This document shows, piece by piece, positions 10,550 to 20,732 of a stretch of DNA of 37,633 bases. The translations under genes and the position numbers were made by a program. Within the stretch, counting starts at the first letter, position 1; each line of letters opens with the position of its first letter. A model generated the notes under the pieces. That model searched no databases. It worked only from the letters and a program-made list of their open reading frames with translations, and was not told where the DNA came from. Source of the stretch: Clostridia bacterium (GTDB lineage: Bacteria > Bacillota > Clostridia > TANB77 > CAG-508). The DNA lies in the NCBI GenBank assembly GCA_017404545.1, contig JAFRCC010000003.1, positions 1 to 37,633 of the forward strand, in the 5' to 3' direction.

Positions 10550-10906
10550 AATACTATCTCCCACCTAAATTATTTTTATTTAAGTTGAGTTTAGTTCTTA
10601 AAAAAATATCTATCAACTGCCACATTTATAATATATATCTAAATACTCCTAGGGATTTAGTTATTTTTGTTTTTACTATATATATATTAAATTTTAATTA
10701 CATTTTTGTAATACAAAAGCTTAATTATTTTAACTTTATTCGCAATTAAGTAGTTCCGTAGCAACATGCTACCCTTTTTGTCATACAAATTCTATATATC
10801 CTTTATTACTACAGGTGTATTAATCTACTCATCAGCATAAAAGAATAATAGCGGACATTATGATAATTGCAAAAGACAAAATTAATACAAAAAAGTTTGG
10901 AATTTT
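10550..10906. other. Intergenic region upstream of the giant gene
   Basis: These 357 nt contain no gene I can support. Reading toward the giant gene: a possible promoter (TTGCAA at 10872-10867, 16-nt spacer, TATTAT at 10850-10845); a perfect 6-bp hairpin at 10758-10772 (GTAGCA-ACA-TGCTAC); a perfect 7-bp dyad at 10704-10718 (TTTTGTA-A-TACAAAA); and a small hairpin at 10639-10660 (CTAAAT...ATTTAG). A second weak promoter candidate is TTGATA-N17-TAAACT near 10617-10589. None is certain in such AT-rich DNA. The long leader and dyads suggest regulated expression. Confidence 0.4.
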
Positions 10907-11984
10907 TTACAATATTAAACCATAAACTAGTATTCCAATATTCTCGTTATATATATTGTAAAATTGGTTCATTGGAATAGGATTTGTTCCTAACCCAACT
11001 TCAATCGTATACCCTGGTCTATTGTAATTTTGTATAAACCAATCTTTATATCCGAGCGAAACTAGATTCATATGGGACTTCTGCAAGCGTATATCCACTA
11101 ATGTTAGCAAACCTTCTTCCAATTTCTTCTGCCATTGGTGGATTGTAGTCTAAAAATTGCCAATATATTACTTTTCCCTGTGTGTGGTATGCAATTACTA
11201 GTCTAAAATTGTGCCTTAACGTAAAATTGTATATTGCAAGAGCTTCTTTAGCAGTCAATGGCCCATAACCAACAAAATCTCGTGGTGCTGGCTTATTAAA
11301 ACCTTGTGCATTTTTTATTTGCTTTGCTTGCTCCCATCCTGCTGGAAATTGCAAATTTAAATCCACACCTGTAATATTTGCTTTCCATCCTTGTGGGAAT
11401 GGTATATTGGGAAAACTTTCTGCAATTTTTTGCGCATTTATGTATGCATTATCCACAATTGGTATACTACCTGTGACTAAATCTACGCCATCTGGATTTA
11501 CCATTGGTACAATATATAAACTTGCACTATAATATAAATTCTTAGCATTCAAACCATATATTGTTGTATTATCCGTAAATGCTCTGGCATAATCTTCTAT
11601 AAATTTCATTAATACATTTGTTGTAATTAGTTCATTTGCATGAAACGATGCATTATAAAACACTTCTTTATTTCCAGTTCCAATTTTAATACATTTTATT
11701 GGCTTTTCCCTTTCACTTTTTCCAATTTCTTCAACTTGAATAAATGGATATATTATTCTCAAACTATCAATATTATCGTACATTTTCTGAGAATCATAGT
11801 ATTCATTTGTATCAACTACATTACCAACAGGAATAATAATGTTCTCTCCTACATTTAAATTATAAATGTTTATGCCTGAATTAGCAGTAATAATTCTTTG
11901 AACAGAAGTTTCAAATTCATTAGATAATTTATATATTGTATCTCCTGTTTGAATTGTATATAAAAAATATCCGTTTTTTTCCAT
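10907..11984 (-). pseudogene. LysM + M14-family zinc peptidase (gamma-D-glutamyl-diamino-acid endopeptidase type), frameshifted
   Basis: ATG at 11984 follows GGAGG. The first frame gives 312 residues: LysM at about 7-52, then an M14 domain with HxxE zinc ligands H115 and E118, a GVDLN motif, and the third ligand H267 (YHTQG). It stops at 11046 just after ESSFA. The neighbouring frame continues the family exactly, with GYKDWFI and the catalytic Glu in YTIEVG (codon at 10999), ending at 10907. Dropping one base near 11054 joins SSFA to GYKDW and gives an intact protein of about 358 residues. Enzymes of this type cut the gamma-D-Glu-diamino-acid bond in peptidoglycan peptides. The break is either a real inactivating mutation or a sequencing or assembly error. 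It lies downstream of rpoC, after that gene's terminator. Confidence 0.88.
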
Positions 11985-12049
11985 ATTACCTCCATATAAT
12001 TATTTTATTCAATAAGAAAAAAAAAGGTTATTTTTTATTTATTATTTTC

Positions 12050-12084
12050 GAAAAAAAATCTCACTTTAAAAGTGAGATTTTTAT
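12050..12084 (-). terminator. Intrinsic terminator after rpoC
   Basis: A 12-bp stem (AAATCTCACTTT / AAAGTGAGATTT) starts just after the rpoC stop. On the minus strand it is followed by a run of eight T. It ends the rpoBC transcript before the peptidase gene. Confidence 0.9.
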
Positions 12085-12085
12085 A

Positions 12086-15000
12086 TTATTCTTCTGATGA
12101 TTCAATATTTTCTTCTGCTTCTGTTTCAAATTCTTCTTCAGAATTATCTTCTATATTATCTTCATCTTCATCAGATATTTTTGTTTCTTGGTAAATTTCC
12201 ATACCAGTTCCAGCTGGAATTAACTTACCAATGATAACATTTTCTTTTAATCCGATTAATTCGTCTGTTTTACCTTTGATAGCAGCTTCAGTTAATACTT
12301 TAGTTGTCTCTTGGAATGAAGCAGCTGATAAGAAGCTCTCTGTAGCTAAAGATGCCTTTGTAATACCAAGTAATACTCTCTTACCTGTTGCAGGTGTTTT
12401 TCCTTCGGCAATTACTCTATTATTTTCATCTTCAAAGTCATACATATCAACAAGTGATCCAGAGTATAATTCAGTATCTCCATTATCTTCAACCCTTACC
12501 TTCTTAAGCATTTGTCTTGCAATTAATTCAATATGCTTATCGTTGATATCAACACCTTGGTTCCTATACACTTTTTGTACTTCTTGAATTAAGTAATTAA
12601 ATACTCCGTCAGGTCCTTTAATTGCTAGGATTTCACCAGGGTTCATAGAACCTTCTGTTAATGGGTCTCCGGCTTGAACCTCGTCATCACTTCTAACCTT
12701 AATTTTAGATCCGAAAGGAATTGTATATGTTCTAATATCATCTTTATTAGCGACAATAACTTCTTTTTTATTCTTTTCTTCTGAAACTTTTACAGTTCCT
12801 GAAATTTCTGTCATTACTGCTAATCCCTTAGGTTTTCTAGCTTCGAAAAGCTCTTCAACTCTAGGAAGACCTTGAGTAATATCAGCAACTCCGGCAACAC
12901 CACCAGAGTGGATAGTTCTCATTGTAAGCTGTGTACCTGGCTCACCAATTGACTGAGCAGCTATAATACCAACAGCCTCACCTATACTAACTTTCTCACG
13001 AGTTGCAAGTCCCATTCCGTAACACTTAGCACAAACACCATGTTTTGTTCTACATCCAATTACAGAACGAACCATTACTTTTTCAATTCCTGCTGCAGTT
13101 ATTTGTGATGCAATTTTATCATTAATCATTGTATCCTTATCAACAATTAAATCACCTGTTTCAGGGTTCTTAATATCATCTAATGGATATCTTCCTATTA
13201 ATCTTTCTTCTAATTTTTCAACTACTTGATTTCCATCTTTAATAGATGAAACTTCCATACCATCACGAGTACCACAATCTTCTTCTCTAACAATAATATT
13301 TTGTGATACATCAACAAGTCTTCTTGTTAAGTATCCAGAGTCGGCAGTTCTTAGAGCTGTATCAGATAGACCTTTACGGGCACCATGAGCTGCGATGAAG
13401 TATTCGATTGGGCTTAAACCCTCTCTAAAGCATGATGTAATTGGAATTTCAACTGTTTTACCAGTTGTACTAGCCATAAGTCCACGCATACCAGCAATTT
13501 GTTTTAACTGGTCTAAGTTACCTCTGGCTCCAGAGTCACTCATCATATACAATGGGTTCAATTTTTCGAAGTTATCTTTCATTGCAACCTTAACATCATC
13601 TGTTGCTTTACTCCAAATTTTAATAACAGCGTTGTAACGCTCATCATCTGTAATCAAACCACGTTTATATTGTTTTGTTATATTATCAACTTGCGCATAT
13701 GCATCAGCAATAATTGTTTTCTTTGCTTCTGGCACTTTAGCATCGCTTACTGAAACCGTTATAGCTCCAATCGTTGAGTATTTGTAACCTGTTGATTTAA
13801 TATAGTCTAACAATTCAGCAGTATCACCAAGGCCATGCACATTTATAGAATTTGCAATTATTTTTCCTAAATTTTTCTTTGTTACTACAAAGTTTATTTC
13901 GGGATCAAATTCAGTCTCTGGATTTGTTCTATCAACAAATCCTAAATCTTGAGGAATACCTTTATTGTATATAATTCTTCCAACTGTTGTTCTAACTTTT
14001 CCAAATCTCTCGTTGCCATTTTCATCGACTTTTCTCATCTTAACGAAGATATCTGCATGCATTCCTAAGTCATGGTTTTCATGAGCTATAATTGCTTCTT
14101 CAGGAGATGAGAAGTAATTTCCTTCACCTTTTTCTCCTTCAACTTCCATTGTTAAATAGTAAGCACCAAGTATCATGTCCTGTGTAGGAACTGTTACTGG
14201 TTTACCATCTTGAGGTTTTAATAAATTGTTTGTAGATAACATTAAGTATCTAGCTTCTGCTTGAGCCTCAGGTGATAGTGGTAAGTGGATAGCCATTTGG
14301 TCACCATCGAAGTCAGCGTTGAACGCTGTACAAACTAATGGGTGAAGCTTAATAGCTCTACCTTCTACTAGTACTGGTTCGAATGCTTGGATACCTAATC
14401 TATGTAGTGTAGGAGCACGGTTTAACATTACTGGATGATCTTTAATAACATCCTCTAATATTCCCCATACTTCCGGATGTAATCTTTCAACCATTCTCTT
14501 TGCATTCTTAATGTTGTGTGCAATTCCTCTTCCAACCAATTCTTTCATAACGAATGGTTTGAAAAGTTCAACTGCCATCTCTTTAGGAACACCACATTGA
14601 TAAATCTTAAGTTCAGGACCAACAACGATAACTGAACGTCCAGAATAGTCAACACGCTTTCCTAATAAGTTTTGACGGAAACGACCTTGTTTTCCTTTTA
14701 ACATGTCTGATAAAGATTTTAGTGCTCTATTTCCAGCACCAGTTACTGGTCTTCCACGTCTTCCATTATCAATAAGTGCATCTACAGATTCTTGTAGCAT
14801 TCTCTTTTCATTTCTTACAATTATCTCTGGAGCACCAAGTTCTAATAATCTCTTTAATCTGTTATTTCTATTAATAACTCTTCTATATAGATCATTTAAA
14901 TCTGATGTAGCAAATCTACCACCATCTAATTGAACCATTGGTCTTAAATCTGGGGGAATAACTGGTATAACATGCATTATCATCCATTCAGGTCTATTCT

Positions 15001-15661
15001 TTGATAATCTAAATGCTTCTACAGTATCTAATCTCTTGATTAATTTAGCTTTCTTTTGCTCGCTTGCTTTAACTAACTCTTTCTTTAATTTTTCTGCTAA
15101 TTTTTCAAGATCAATCTCTTCTAATAATTTATATAAGGCTTCCGCCCCCATTTCAGCTTTAAAAGAACCTCTTCCATACTTTTCTTCTGCTTCATGAAAT
15201 TCTTTCTCTGATAATACTTGAGCTTTCATAAGCCCTGTATCGCCTTTATCCGTAACAATATACGATGCAAAATAAACAACTTTTTCTAAGTTTCTTGGAG
15301 AAATATCAAGCATAAGAGCAACTCTACTTGGGATACCTTTAAAATACCAAATATGAGCAACTGGAGCAGCAAGCTCTATATGTCCCATTCTTTCCCTTCT
15401 TACTTTTGCCTTTGTAACTTCAACACCACATCTGTCACAGACAATTCCTTTATATCTTACTCTTTTATATTTACCACAATGACATTCCCAGTCTTTTGTT
15501 GGTCCAAATATTCTTTCACAGAATAAACCATCTTTTTCTGGTTTTAATGTTCTATAGTTAATAGTCTCTGGCTTTTTAACTTCACCCTTTGACCATTCTC
15601 TAATTAATTCATCAGATGCTAATCCAATTTTAATTTTATCAAAATTATCTAATTCCTCCAT
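12086..15661 (-). CDS. rpoC: DNA-directed RNA polymerase subunit beta'
   Basis: Largest subunit of RNA polymerase, forming the active centre with beta. The N-terminal zinc site has C60, C62, C75 and C78. The catalytic [10 protein letters not shown] motif, whose three Asp bind Mg, lies at roughly residue 450. A second cysteine cluster (CGTRDGMEV, then [11 protein letters not shown]) is in the C-terminal half. I start at ATG 15661 ([13 protein letters not shown]): AAAGGAGG lies 10 nt upstream, and the in-frame TTG further upstream overlaps that ribosome site. This gives 1191 residues, normal for Firmicutes. The last 32 or so residues are an acidic tail of Asp, Glu and Ser. It follows rpoB after a 219-nt spacer with two hairpins; the usual rpsL-rpsG genes are not downstream. 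Confidence 0.98.
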   Translation of the reverse strand: MEELDNFDKIKIGLASDELIREWSKGEVKKPETINYRTLKPEKDGLFCERIFGPTKDWECHCGKYKRVRYKGIVCDRCGVEVTKAKVRRERMGHIELAAPVAHIWYFKGIPSRVALMLDISPRNLEKVVYFASYIVTDKGDTGLMKAQVLSEKEFHEAEEKYGRGSFKAEMGAEALYKLLEEIDLEKLAEKLKKELVKASEQKKAKLIKRLDTVEAFRLSKNRPEWMIMHVIPVIPPDLRPMVQLDGGRFATSDLNDLYRRVINRNNRLKRLLELGAPEIIVRNEKRMLQESVDALIDNGRRGRPVTGAGNRALKSLSDMLKGKQGRFRQNLLGKRVDYSGRSVIVVGPELKIYQCGVPKEMAVELFKPFVMKELVGRGIAHNIKNAKRMVERLHPEVWGILEDVIKDHPVMLNRAPTLHRLGIQAFEPVLVEGRAIKLHPLVCTAFNADFDGDQMAIHLPLSPEAQAEARYLMLSTNNLLKPQDGKPVTVPTQDMILGAYYLTMEVEGEKGEGNYFSSPEEAIIAHENHDLGMHADIFVKMRKVDENGNERFGKVRTTVGRIIYNKGIPQDLGFVDRTNPETEFDPEINFVVTKKNLGKIIANSINVHGLGDTAELLDYIKSTGYKYSTIGAITVSVSDAKVPEAKKTIIADAYAQVDNITKQYKRGLITDDERYNAVIKIWSKATDDVKVAMKDNFEKLNPLYMMSDSGARGNLDQLKQIAGMRGLMASTTGKTVEIPITSCFREGLSPIEYFIAAHGARKGLSDTALRTADSGYLTRRLVDVSQNIIVREEDCGTRDGMEVSSIKDGNQVVEKLEERLIGRYPLDDIKNPETGDLIVDKDTMINDKIASQITAAGIEKVMVRSVIGCRTKHGVCAKCYGMGLATREKVSIGEAVGIIAAQSIGEPGTQLTMRTIHSGGVAGVADITQGLPRVEELFEARKPKGLAVMTEISGTVKVSEEKNKKEVIVANKDDIRTYTIPFGSKIKVRSDDEVQAGDPLTEGSMNPGEILAIKGPDGVFNYLIQEVQKVYRNQGVDINDKHIELIARQMLKKVRVEDNGDTELYSGSLVDMYDFEDENNRVIAEGKTPATGKRVLLGITKASLATESFLSAASFQETTKVLTEAAIKGKTDELIGLKENVIIGKLIPAGTGMEIYQETKISDEDEDNIEDNSEEEFETEAEENIESSEE

Positions 15662-15680
15662 TAGGTAGGGGCCTCCTTTC

Positions 15681-15699
15681 AAAACAGCTCTGCTGTTTT
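15681..15699. other. Perfect 8-bp inverted repeat next to the rpoC ribosome site
   Basis: AAAACAGC-TCT-GCTGTTTT. In the rpoBC mRNA it would fold just 5' of the AAAGGAGG of rpoC. No T-run follows on the minus strand, so it is not a standard terminator. It could affect mRNA processing or rpoC translation. Confidence 0.6.
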
Positions 15700-15754
15700 G
15701 CTCTTTTATCTTATATTAAAATACGTCTAGCTATCATTAGTTAGTATTCTATTT

Positions 15755-15778
15755 CTAGAGGGCTAATTTGCCCTCTAG
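15755..15778. other. Strong 9-bp hairpin in the rpoB-rpoC spacer
   Basis: CTAGAGGGC-TAATTT-GCCCTCTAG is a perfect, unusually GC-rich stem for this genome. No T-run follows on either strand. It is likely a structured or RNase-processed element in the rpoBC transcript. Confidence 0.6.
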
Positions 15779-15880
15779 GTACACTCATTCATATTCTTAA
15801 TTATTTACACCGCTGCACAATTCCAAGTTGCTTAAGATTACTACTTCAAGTGTAATATTCAGTTATATTATTGATTTTAA

Positions 15881-18800
15881 TTATTCATCTTCTCCAAAAT
15901 TATCATCCATCATGTCATCTTCAAAAGAATCTTCTATATCTTCGAAAGCATCATCATCATACATATCGCTTTCAACATCTTCCATGTCATCATCGCTCAT
16001 TGAAAATAATTCGTCACTTTCTTCTTCATCTGAATCCTCATCAGCTTCGATATAATTGTCCTTTATTTCAGATTCATCTGCAACTGCATCTCCTAGTTGC
16101 TTTTTGTTGTCATCAATATTAAAGTCTATTCCATCTTCAATATTTTCTTTTAACTCCAATTCGACGTTATCTTTAGTATATAGACGTATGTCTAATCCTA
16201 AAGATTGAAGTTCTTTTACAAGAACCTTAAAGCTCTCTGGAACGCCTGGTGTTGGAATATTTTCACCCTTAACAATTGCTTCATATGTCTTAACTCTTCC
16301 GACAACATCATCTGATTTAACAGTTAACATTTCTTGTAGTGTATATGCAGCACCATATGCTTCTAGAGCCCAAACTTCCATCTCTCCAAAACGTTGTCCA
16401 CCGAATTGAGCTTTACCTCCTAAAGGTTGTTGCGTTACTAGTGAGTATGGTCCAGTTGAACGAGCATGAATCTTATCATCAACTAAGTGGTGTAGTTTTA
16501 ACATGTACATTACACCAACTGTAATTGGGTTATCAAATAATTCACCTGTTCTACCATCACGAAGCCATCTCTTACCATCTCTTGATAATCCTGCTTGTTC
16601 CAATAAGTCTTCAATTTCTTCTGATTTAGCACCATCAAATACAGGTGTTTCTACCTTGAATCCTAAAGCTTTAGCAGCCATACCTAAGTGAACTTCAAGA
16701 ACCTGTCCTACGTTCATACGAGAAGGAATACCTTGTGGGTTAAGTACTATATCAACTGGTGTACCATCCTCCATAAACGGCATATCTTCTTCTGGTAATA
16801 TTCTTGAGATAACACCTTTGTTACCATGACGTCCAGACATCTTATCACCAACAGATATTTTTCTCTTTGTAGCAATATAACATCTGATTACTTGGTTAAC
16901 ACCAGGTCCTAATTCATCTGAATTTTCTCTAGTAAAGATCTTAACATCTACTATTGTTCCTGCTTCTCCATGTGGCACACGAAGTGATGTATCTCTAACT
17001 TCCCTAGCTTTCTCACCGAATATGGCACGAAGTAATCTTTCTTCAGCAGTTAATTCAGTTTCTCCCTTAGGAGTAACTTTACCAACCAATATGTCTCCTG
17101 GTCTAACTTCAGCACCGATTCTTATAATACCATCTTCATCTAAATCTTTTAATCCATCTTCACCAACATTTGGAATATCTCTCGTAATTTCTTCAGGTCC
17201 TAATTTTGTATCACGGCACTCGCAATCATATTCCTCGATGTGGATTGATGTATAGACATCTTCTTTAACTAGTCTTTCACTTAATAAAATAGCATCCTCA
17301 TAGTTGTATCCTTCCCATGTCATGAAAGCTATAATTACGTTCTTACCAAGTGCCATCTCTCCATCTTTTGTTGATGGACCATCAGCTAATATATCACCCT
17401 TATTAACCTTTTCGCCTCTTGAAACAACTGGTCTTTGGTTAATACATGTTCCACCATTTGTTCTCTTAAATTTACGCAATTTATATTTATCTAGTACATT
17501 ATTTTTATTTCTAACGATAATCTCATCACCAGATACTTTTTCAACAACACCTTCATTTTCAGCTACTACAGTAATTCCTGAATCCTTTGCTGCTCTGTAT
17601 TCAATACCAGTTCCAACAATTGGGGCTTCTGTAGTTAGTAGAGGAACTGCTTGACGTTGCATGTTTGAACCCATTAGAGATCTCTTAACGTCATCATGCT
17701 CCACGAAAGGAATCATAGCTGCAGCTACAGAAACTAATTGCTTTGGAGAAACATCTATGTAATCAACTTTTGATCTATCAACTTCAAGTATTTCCTCTCT
17801 GTATCTTGCTCTAATTCTATCATTTAACAATTTTCCATCTTTATCAAGTGGCTCTGTTGCTTGAGCAATAATATATTTATCCTCAATATCTGCCGACATG
17901 AATTCAATAGTATCTGTAACTCTACCTGTTTCTTTATCAACTTTCTTATATGGTGTTTCTACGAATCCATATTCGTTGATTTGAGCGAAACATGAAAGTG
18001 CTGAGATAAGACCGATGTTTGGACCTTCTGGAGATTCAACAGGACATAATCTACCATAGTGAGTATGGTGTATATCCCTAACCTCGAATCCTGCTCTTTC
18101 TCTTGTAAGACCACCAGGTCCTAATGCAGAAATTCTTCTCTTATGTGTTAACTCAGATAATGGGTTTGTTTGATCCATGAATTGTGATAATTGAGAGCTT
18201 CCAAAGAATTCTCTAATAGATGATGTAATTGGTTTAGTATTAATTAATGTTTGTGGTGTTACTACATCTAAGTCTTGAGTAGTCATTCTTTCACGAACAG
18301 CTCTTTCAAGTCTTGTTAAACCAATTCTGAATTGGTTTTGTAACAACTCACCAACACATCTAATACGTCTGTTTCCTAAGTGATCTATATCGTCAATTTC
18401 ACCTAATCCGTAATCTAATCCTAATAAGTAACTTACAGAAGCTACCATATCCTCTGTTGTTACATGTTTTGGTATTAATTCTTCTTCTCTTTGTTTTAAT
18501 ACCACAACTAATTTTTCTGGCTCAGTTGTATCTACTATTGATTTTAATACTTCGTAGTTAACATCCTCTTTGAAATGTAATGAACTCAAATCAATTTCTG
18601 GTAAATATTTGTAGATATTTACTGTTCCATTTCCGATAACTCTTACTTTTTTATCATTAACTTTTAAATCTACGATGTTTATTCCTGTATCTTGAATAGC
18701 CCTTGCAACATCCTCTGAAATTTCAGTATCTTTTTCTACTAAAACTTCTCCAGTTGTTGGATCTATAATATCATCAAATGATATCTTACCTGTTATTCTA

Positions 18801-19645
18801 TTCGCTAAACTTAATTTTTGGTTGAATTTATATCTTCCGACTTTTGATAAATCATATCTTCTATGATCGAAGAATAATCCGTTAAATAAATTTCTAGCAG
18901 CATCTACTGTTGGTAATTCTCCTGGTCTTAGCTTTTTATATATTTCAATTAAAGCTTCGTCCTGAGTTTTAACCGTATCTTTGTTTATTGTTGCTACTAA
19001 TTTATCGTCTTCTCCAAACAAATCAATTATTTGTTGGTCTGTTTCAATTCCAATTGCTCTTAATAATGATGTTACAGGTAGTTTTCTAGTTCTATCTACT
19101 CTAACATTTATTATATCGTTTGAGTCTGTCTCATATTCAATCCATGCTCCACGAATTGGCATTACTGTTGATGTGTATATTCTCTTTCCTGTTTTATCAA
19201 AATCTGCAGCATAATAGCATCCCGGTGAACGAACTAACTGGCTTACTACAACTCTCTCTGCACCATTGATTATGAATGTTCCACTTTCAGTCATCAATGG
19301 GAAATCACCTAAATAGATTTCTTGCTCTTTAATTTCGCCGGTTTCTCTGTTAATTAATCTAACTTTTACGTGTAACCTTGTTGAGTATGTAGTATCTCTT
19401 TCCTTAGCCTCTTCCTGAGTATACTTAGTTTTATCCTCCATGTAGTAGTCGAAAAATTCAAGAACTAAATTCCCTGTATAATCGATTATTGGAGAAATAT
19501 CTTTAAGTACTTCACCTAGACCTTCTTCAACAAACCAATTATAAGAATCTTTTTGAACTTGGATAAGATTTGGCATTTCTACTGAATCCCCAATTTTTGA
19601 AAAAGTTTTTCTTACCACTCTTTCATGTTTTATTTCTTTCAACAA
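15881..19645 (-). CDS. rpoB: DNA-directed RNA polymerase subunit beta
   Basis: Second-largest RNA polymerase subunit, 1254 residues. The rifampicin-binding region is intact, with [23 protein letters not shown] and the residues matching D516, H526 and S531 of E. coli all in their sensitive form. Conserved core motifs include [13 protein letters not shown] and, near the C-terminus, [20 protein letters not shown]. The start is one of two adjacent TTG codons (19645 or 19642), 6 or 9 nt after AGGGGTGA; no suitable ATG is nearby. From about residue 1159 the last 96 residues form a highly acidic tail, beyond where beta normally ends. The gene has its own consensus promoter and a long structured leader, and is not preceded by rplL. 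Confidence 0.98.
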   Translation of the reverse strand: MLKEIKHERVVRKTFSKIGDSVEMPNLIQVQKDSYNWFVEEGLGEVLKDISPIIDYTGNLVLEFFDYYMEDKTKYTQEEAKERDTTYSTRLHVKVRLINRETGEIKEQEIYLGDFPLMTESGTFIINGAERVVVSQLVRSPGCYYAADFDKTGKRIYTSTVMPIRGAWIEYETDSNDIINVRVDRTRKLPVTSLLRAIGIETDQQIIDLFGEDDKLVATINKDTVKTQDEALIEIYKKLRPGELPTVDAARNLFNGLFFDHRRYDLSKVGRYKFNQKLSLANRITGKISFDDIIDPTTGEVLVEKDTEISEDVARAIQDTGINIVDLKVNDKKVRVIGNGTVNIYKYLPEIDLSSLHFKEDVNYEVLKSIVDTTEPEKLVVVLKQREEELIPKHVTTEDMVASVSYLLGLDYGLGEIDDIDHLGNRRIRCVGELLQNQFRIGLTRLERAVRERMTTQDLDVVTPQTLINTKPITSSIREFFGSSQLSQFMDQTNPLSELTHKRRISALGPGGLTRERAGFEVRDIHHTHYGRLCPVESPEGPNIGLISALSCFAQINEYGFVETPYKKVDKETGRVTDTIEFMSADIEDKYIIAQATEPLDKDGKLLNDRIRARYREEILEVDRSKVDYIDVSPKQLVSVAAAMIPFVEHDDVKRSLMGSNMQRQAVPLLTTEAPIVGTGIEYRAAKDSGITVVAENEGVVEKVSGDEIIVRNKNNVLDKYKLRKFKRTNGGTCINQRPVVSRGEKVNKGDILADGPSTKDGEMALGKNVIIAFMTWEGYNYEDAILLSERLVKEDVYTSIHIEEYDCECRDTKLGPEEITRDIPNVGEDGLKDLDEDGIIRIGAEVRPGDILVGKVTPKGETELTAEERLLRAIFGEKAREVRDTSLRVPHGEAGTIVDVKIFTRENSDELGPGVNQVIRCYIATKRKISVGDKMSGRHGNKGVISRILPEEDMPFMEDGTPVDIVLNPQGIPSRMNVGQVLEVHLGMAAKALGFKVETPVFDGAKSEEIEDLLEQAGLSRDGKRWLRDGRTGELFDNPITVGVMYMLKLHHLVDDKIHARSTGPYSLVTQQPLGGKAQFGGQRFGEMEVWALEAYGAAYTLQEMLTVKSDDVVGRVKTYEAIVKGENIPTPGVPESFKVLVKELQSLGLDIRLYTKDNVELELKENIEDGIDFNIDDNKKQLGDAVADESEIKDNYIEADEDSDEEESDELFSMSDDDMEDVESDMYDDDAFEDIEDSFEDDMMDDNFGEDE

Positions 19646-19939
19646 AACAAATCACCCCTATATAAAATTAAGCAGAATAAAATGATAACCATAAAAAAGT
19701 TATCGTATATATGAAAACTAAAACAGGACCCTCTTATTGTTACAAATAAATTGATACAAACGAAACTCACTGCTCTTAAGTTTAATTTGTATCATTGTTT
19801 GTAGAATAATTCCTCTTGCTTTAGTTTGACATAACTATGTCTAATAGTGCAAGAAAAAGGTATGTTGTTTCTGTTTTTACAACTACCTTTTGCGTTTGAA
19901 ATATATGTATTTTTCTTTAGATTTTTATATCAAATTTAC
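19646..19939 (-). ncRNA. Structured 5' leader of rpoB (candidate cis-regulatory RNA)
   Basis: The predicted transcript starts near 19939 and runs about 290 nt to rpoB. Four hairpins can be drawn, 5' to 3' on the minus strand: 19891-19854 (AAAAGGTA...TACCTTTT plus GTTGT/ACAAC, followed by five T, terminator-like); 19853-19815 (CTTGC...GCAAG enclosing GACAT/ATGTC); 19794-19752 (a perfect 9-bp TGATACAAA/TTTGTATCA stem with an inner AAACT/AGTTT); 19704-19684 (GATAAC/GTTATC). I do not recognise a known leader family. The early terminator-like hairpin suggests attenuation of rpoBC. Confidence 0.55.
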
Positions 19940-19945
19940 CTAAAT

Positions 19946-19975
19946 ATTATATTATATTTTAGTGTGTGTTGTCAA
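19946..19975 (-). promoter_or_regulatory. Sigma-A-type promoter of rpoB
   Basis: Perfect TTGACA (19975-19970) and TATAAT (19951-19946), 18-nt spacer; an overlapping second TATAAT gives a 13-nt spacer. Start predicted near 19939. Confidence 0.85.
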
Positions 19976-20145
19976 TTGATATTTGCTGTTTTTTTCACTT
20001 TTTTTTCGCCAAATAACTTGATTTTTCTATTTTATTTTAATGTTTAAATTTTAATACTTTTGTTTAATGAAGTCAGTAGATTAGTTACTTTATTACCAAG
20101 AGTGTAAAATTCTTTACAGGTATTATACTTTTATATAAATTTTGA
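19976..20145. other. Divergent intergenic region between rpoB and the DUF4190 gene
   Basis: Between the rpoB promoter and the DUF4190 promoter there are about 170 nt of AT-rich sequence with T-runs. I see no gene, repeat or recognisable regulatory element in it. Confidence 0.5.
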
Positions 20146-20174
20146 TTGAAAATAAGAGCTCATATTGCTATAAT
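20146..20174 (+). promoter_or_regulatory. Sigma-A-type promoter of the DUF4190 gene
   Basis: TTGAAA (20146-20151), 17-nt spacer, TATAAT (20169-20174). Start predicted near 20181, about 28 nt before the ATG. Confidence 0.8.
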
Positions 20175-20208
20175 TGTTTTGTAGTTTAACTAAATTGGGG
20201 GTGTTTTT

Positions 20209-20496
20209 ATGGATCAAAATACGAATAATGTACCACAAAGCGGTTCAAAAGCTTTATCTATTGCATCAATGGTTGTAGGAATAGTTTCACTCGTTTTCTG
20301 TTTCTGTGTACCATGGTTACCTCTTATACTAGGTATAGTTGCTGTTGCTCTAAGTGGTATTGCTATTGCTAAAAAGATGGATGGAAAGGGAATGGCCATT
20401 GCTGGTCTAGTAACAGGTGTAATTACTGTTTCTATTTATCTTGTAATTATAATATTTGGTGCATCGGTTGGATTCCTAGCAGCAAGTTTAATTTAA
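20209..20496 (+). CDS. DUF4190 family small membrane protein
   Basis: 95 residues; ATG after a GGGGGTG ribosome site. A short polar N-terminus (MDQNTNNVPQSGSK) precedes two hydrophobic helices (about residues 18-48 and 62-92). They are separated by a short basic turn (AIAKKMDGKGMA), the usual DUF4190 pattern of A-x-A-S-x-V-x-G-I-x-S and K-G-M-A-I-A-G-L-V-x-G. Family function is unknown; such proteins are small membrane proteins often annotated near secretion or envelope genes. It has its own promoter, is divergent from rpoB, and ends at a bidirectional terminator. Confidence 0.85.
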   Translation: MDQNTNNVPQSGSKALSIASMVVGIVSLVFCFCVPWLPLILGIVAVALSGIAIAKKMDGKGMAIAGLVTGVITVSIYLVIIIFGASVGFLAASLI

Positions 20497-20498
20497 AA

Positions 20499-20529
20499 AA
20501 ATGCAAATTTAAAATTTGCATTTTTTTTA
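20499..20529. terminator. Bidirectional terminator
   Basis: ATGCAAA / TTTGCAT stem, extendable to 10 bp around 20511, with a T-run on the plus side and the matching A-run giving a T-run on the minus side. It serves both the DUF4190 gene and the convergent ABC-F/DUF2752 operon. Confidence 0.85.
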
Positions 20530-20730
20530 TTCAAAATTCCTCATTATTCCATAAATTACAAATAATATGCATAGAATTACAATGAGTACCAAATATTTAT
20601 TATTATTAATTTTTTTTATTTTTTTCTTTTTAATTTTTCCAGATTTTACTGCTATATCTATAAGTATATATACTACAATTGTATATGAAACTATAATATT
20701 TCCTACTTGAATAATTCCAGCCCACTTCAT
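20527..20730 (-). CDS. Small two-helix membrane protein, unknown
   Basis: 67 residues, not recognised. Two hydrophobic helices (about 8-30 and 46-63) are separated by a very basic loop (SGKIKKKKIKK). It starts 2 nt after the stop of the DUF2752 gene, so the two are probably translationally coupled. It ends right at the bidirectional terminator. Confidence 0.65.
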   Translation of the reverse strand: MKWAGIIQVGNIIVSYTIVVYILIDIAVKSGKIKKKKIKKINNNKYLVLIVILCILFVIYGIMRNFE

Positions 20731-20732
20731 AA

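Noticed and set aside
3118..10568. Many plus-strand open frames of 60-218 codons opposite the giant gene, the largest at 9912-10568
   Set aside because: They lie wholly inside the minus-strand coding frame, lack good ribosome sites and read as composition-driven Leu/Ser/His/Tyr-rich strings. The minus frame is continuous and has recognisable domains.
10741..10800. Possible cyclic-di-GMP riboswitch upstream of the giant gene (GGTAGC...GCTACGG)
   Set aside because: Only a short hairpin is similar; the conserved GCAAACC, GAAA tetraloop and GACGCAAAGC parts of the class I aptamer are missing.
10801..10860. CTGATGAG on the minus strand as a hammerhead ribozyme core
   Set aside because: No GAAA at the required place and no flanking stems I can pair.
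11046..11122. Programmed frameshift in the M14 peptidase
   Set aside because: No slippery heptamer and no downstream pseudoknot are evident; an error or mutation is simpler.
12231..19214. Plus-strand frames inside rpoC and rpoB
   Set aside because: Shadows of highly conserved minus-strand genes.
15881..19645. Rifampicin resistance in rpoB
   Set aside because: The positions equal to D516, H526 and S531 all carry the sensitive residues.
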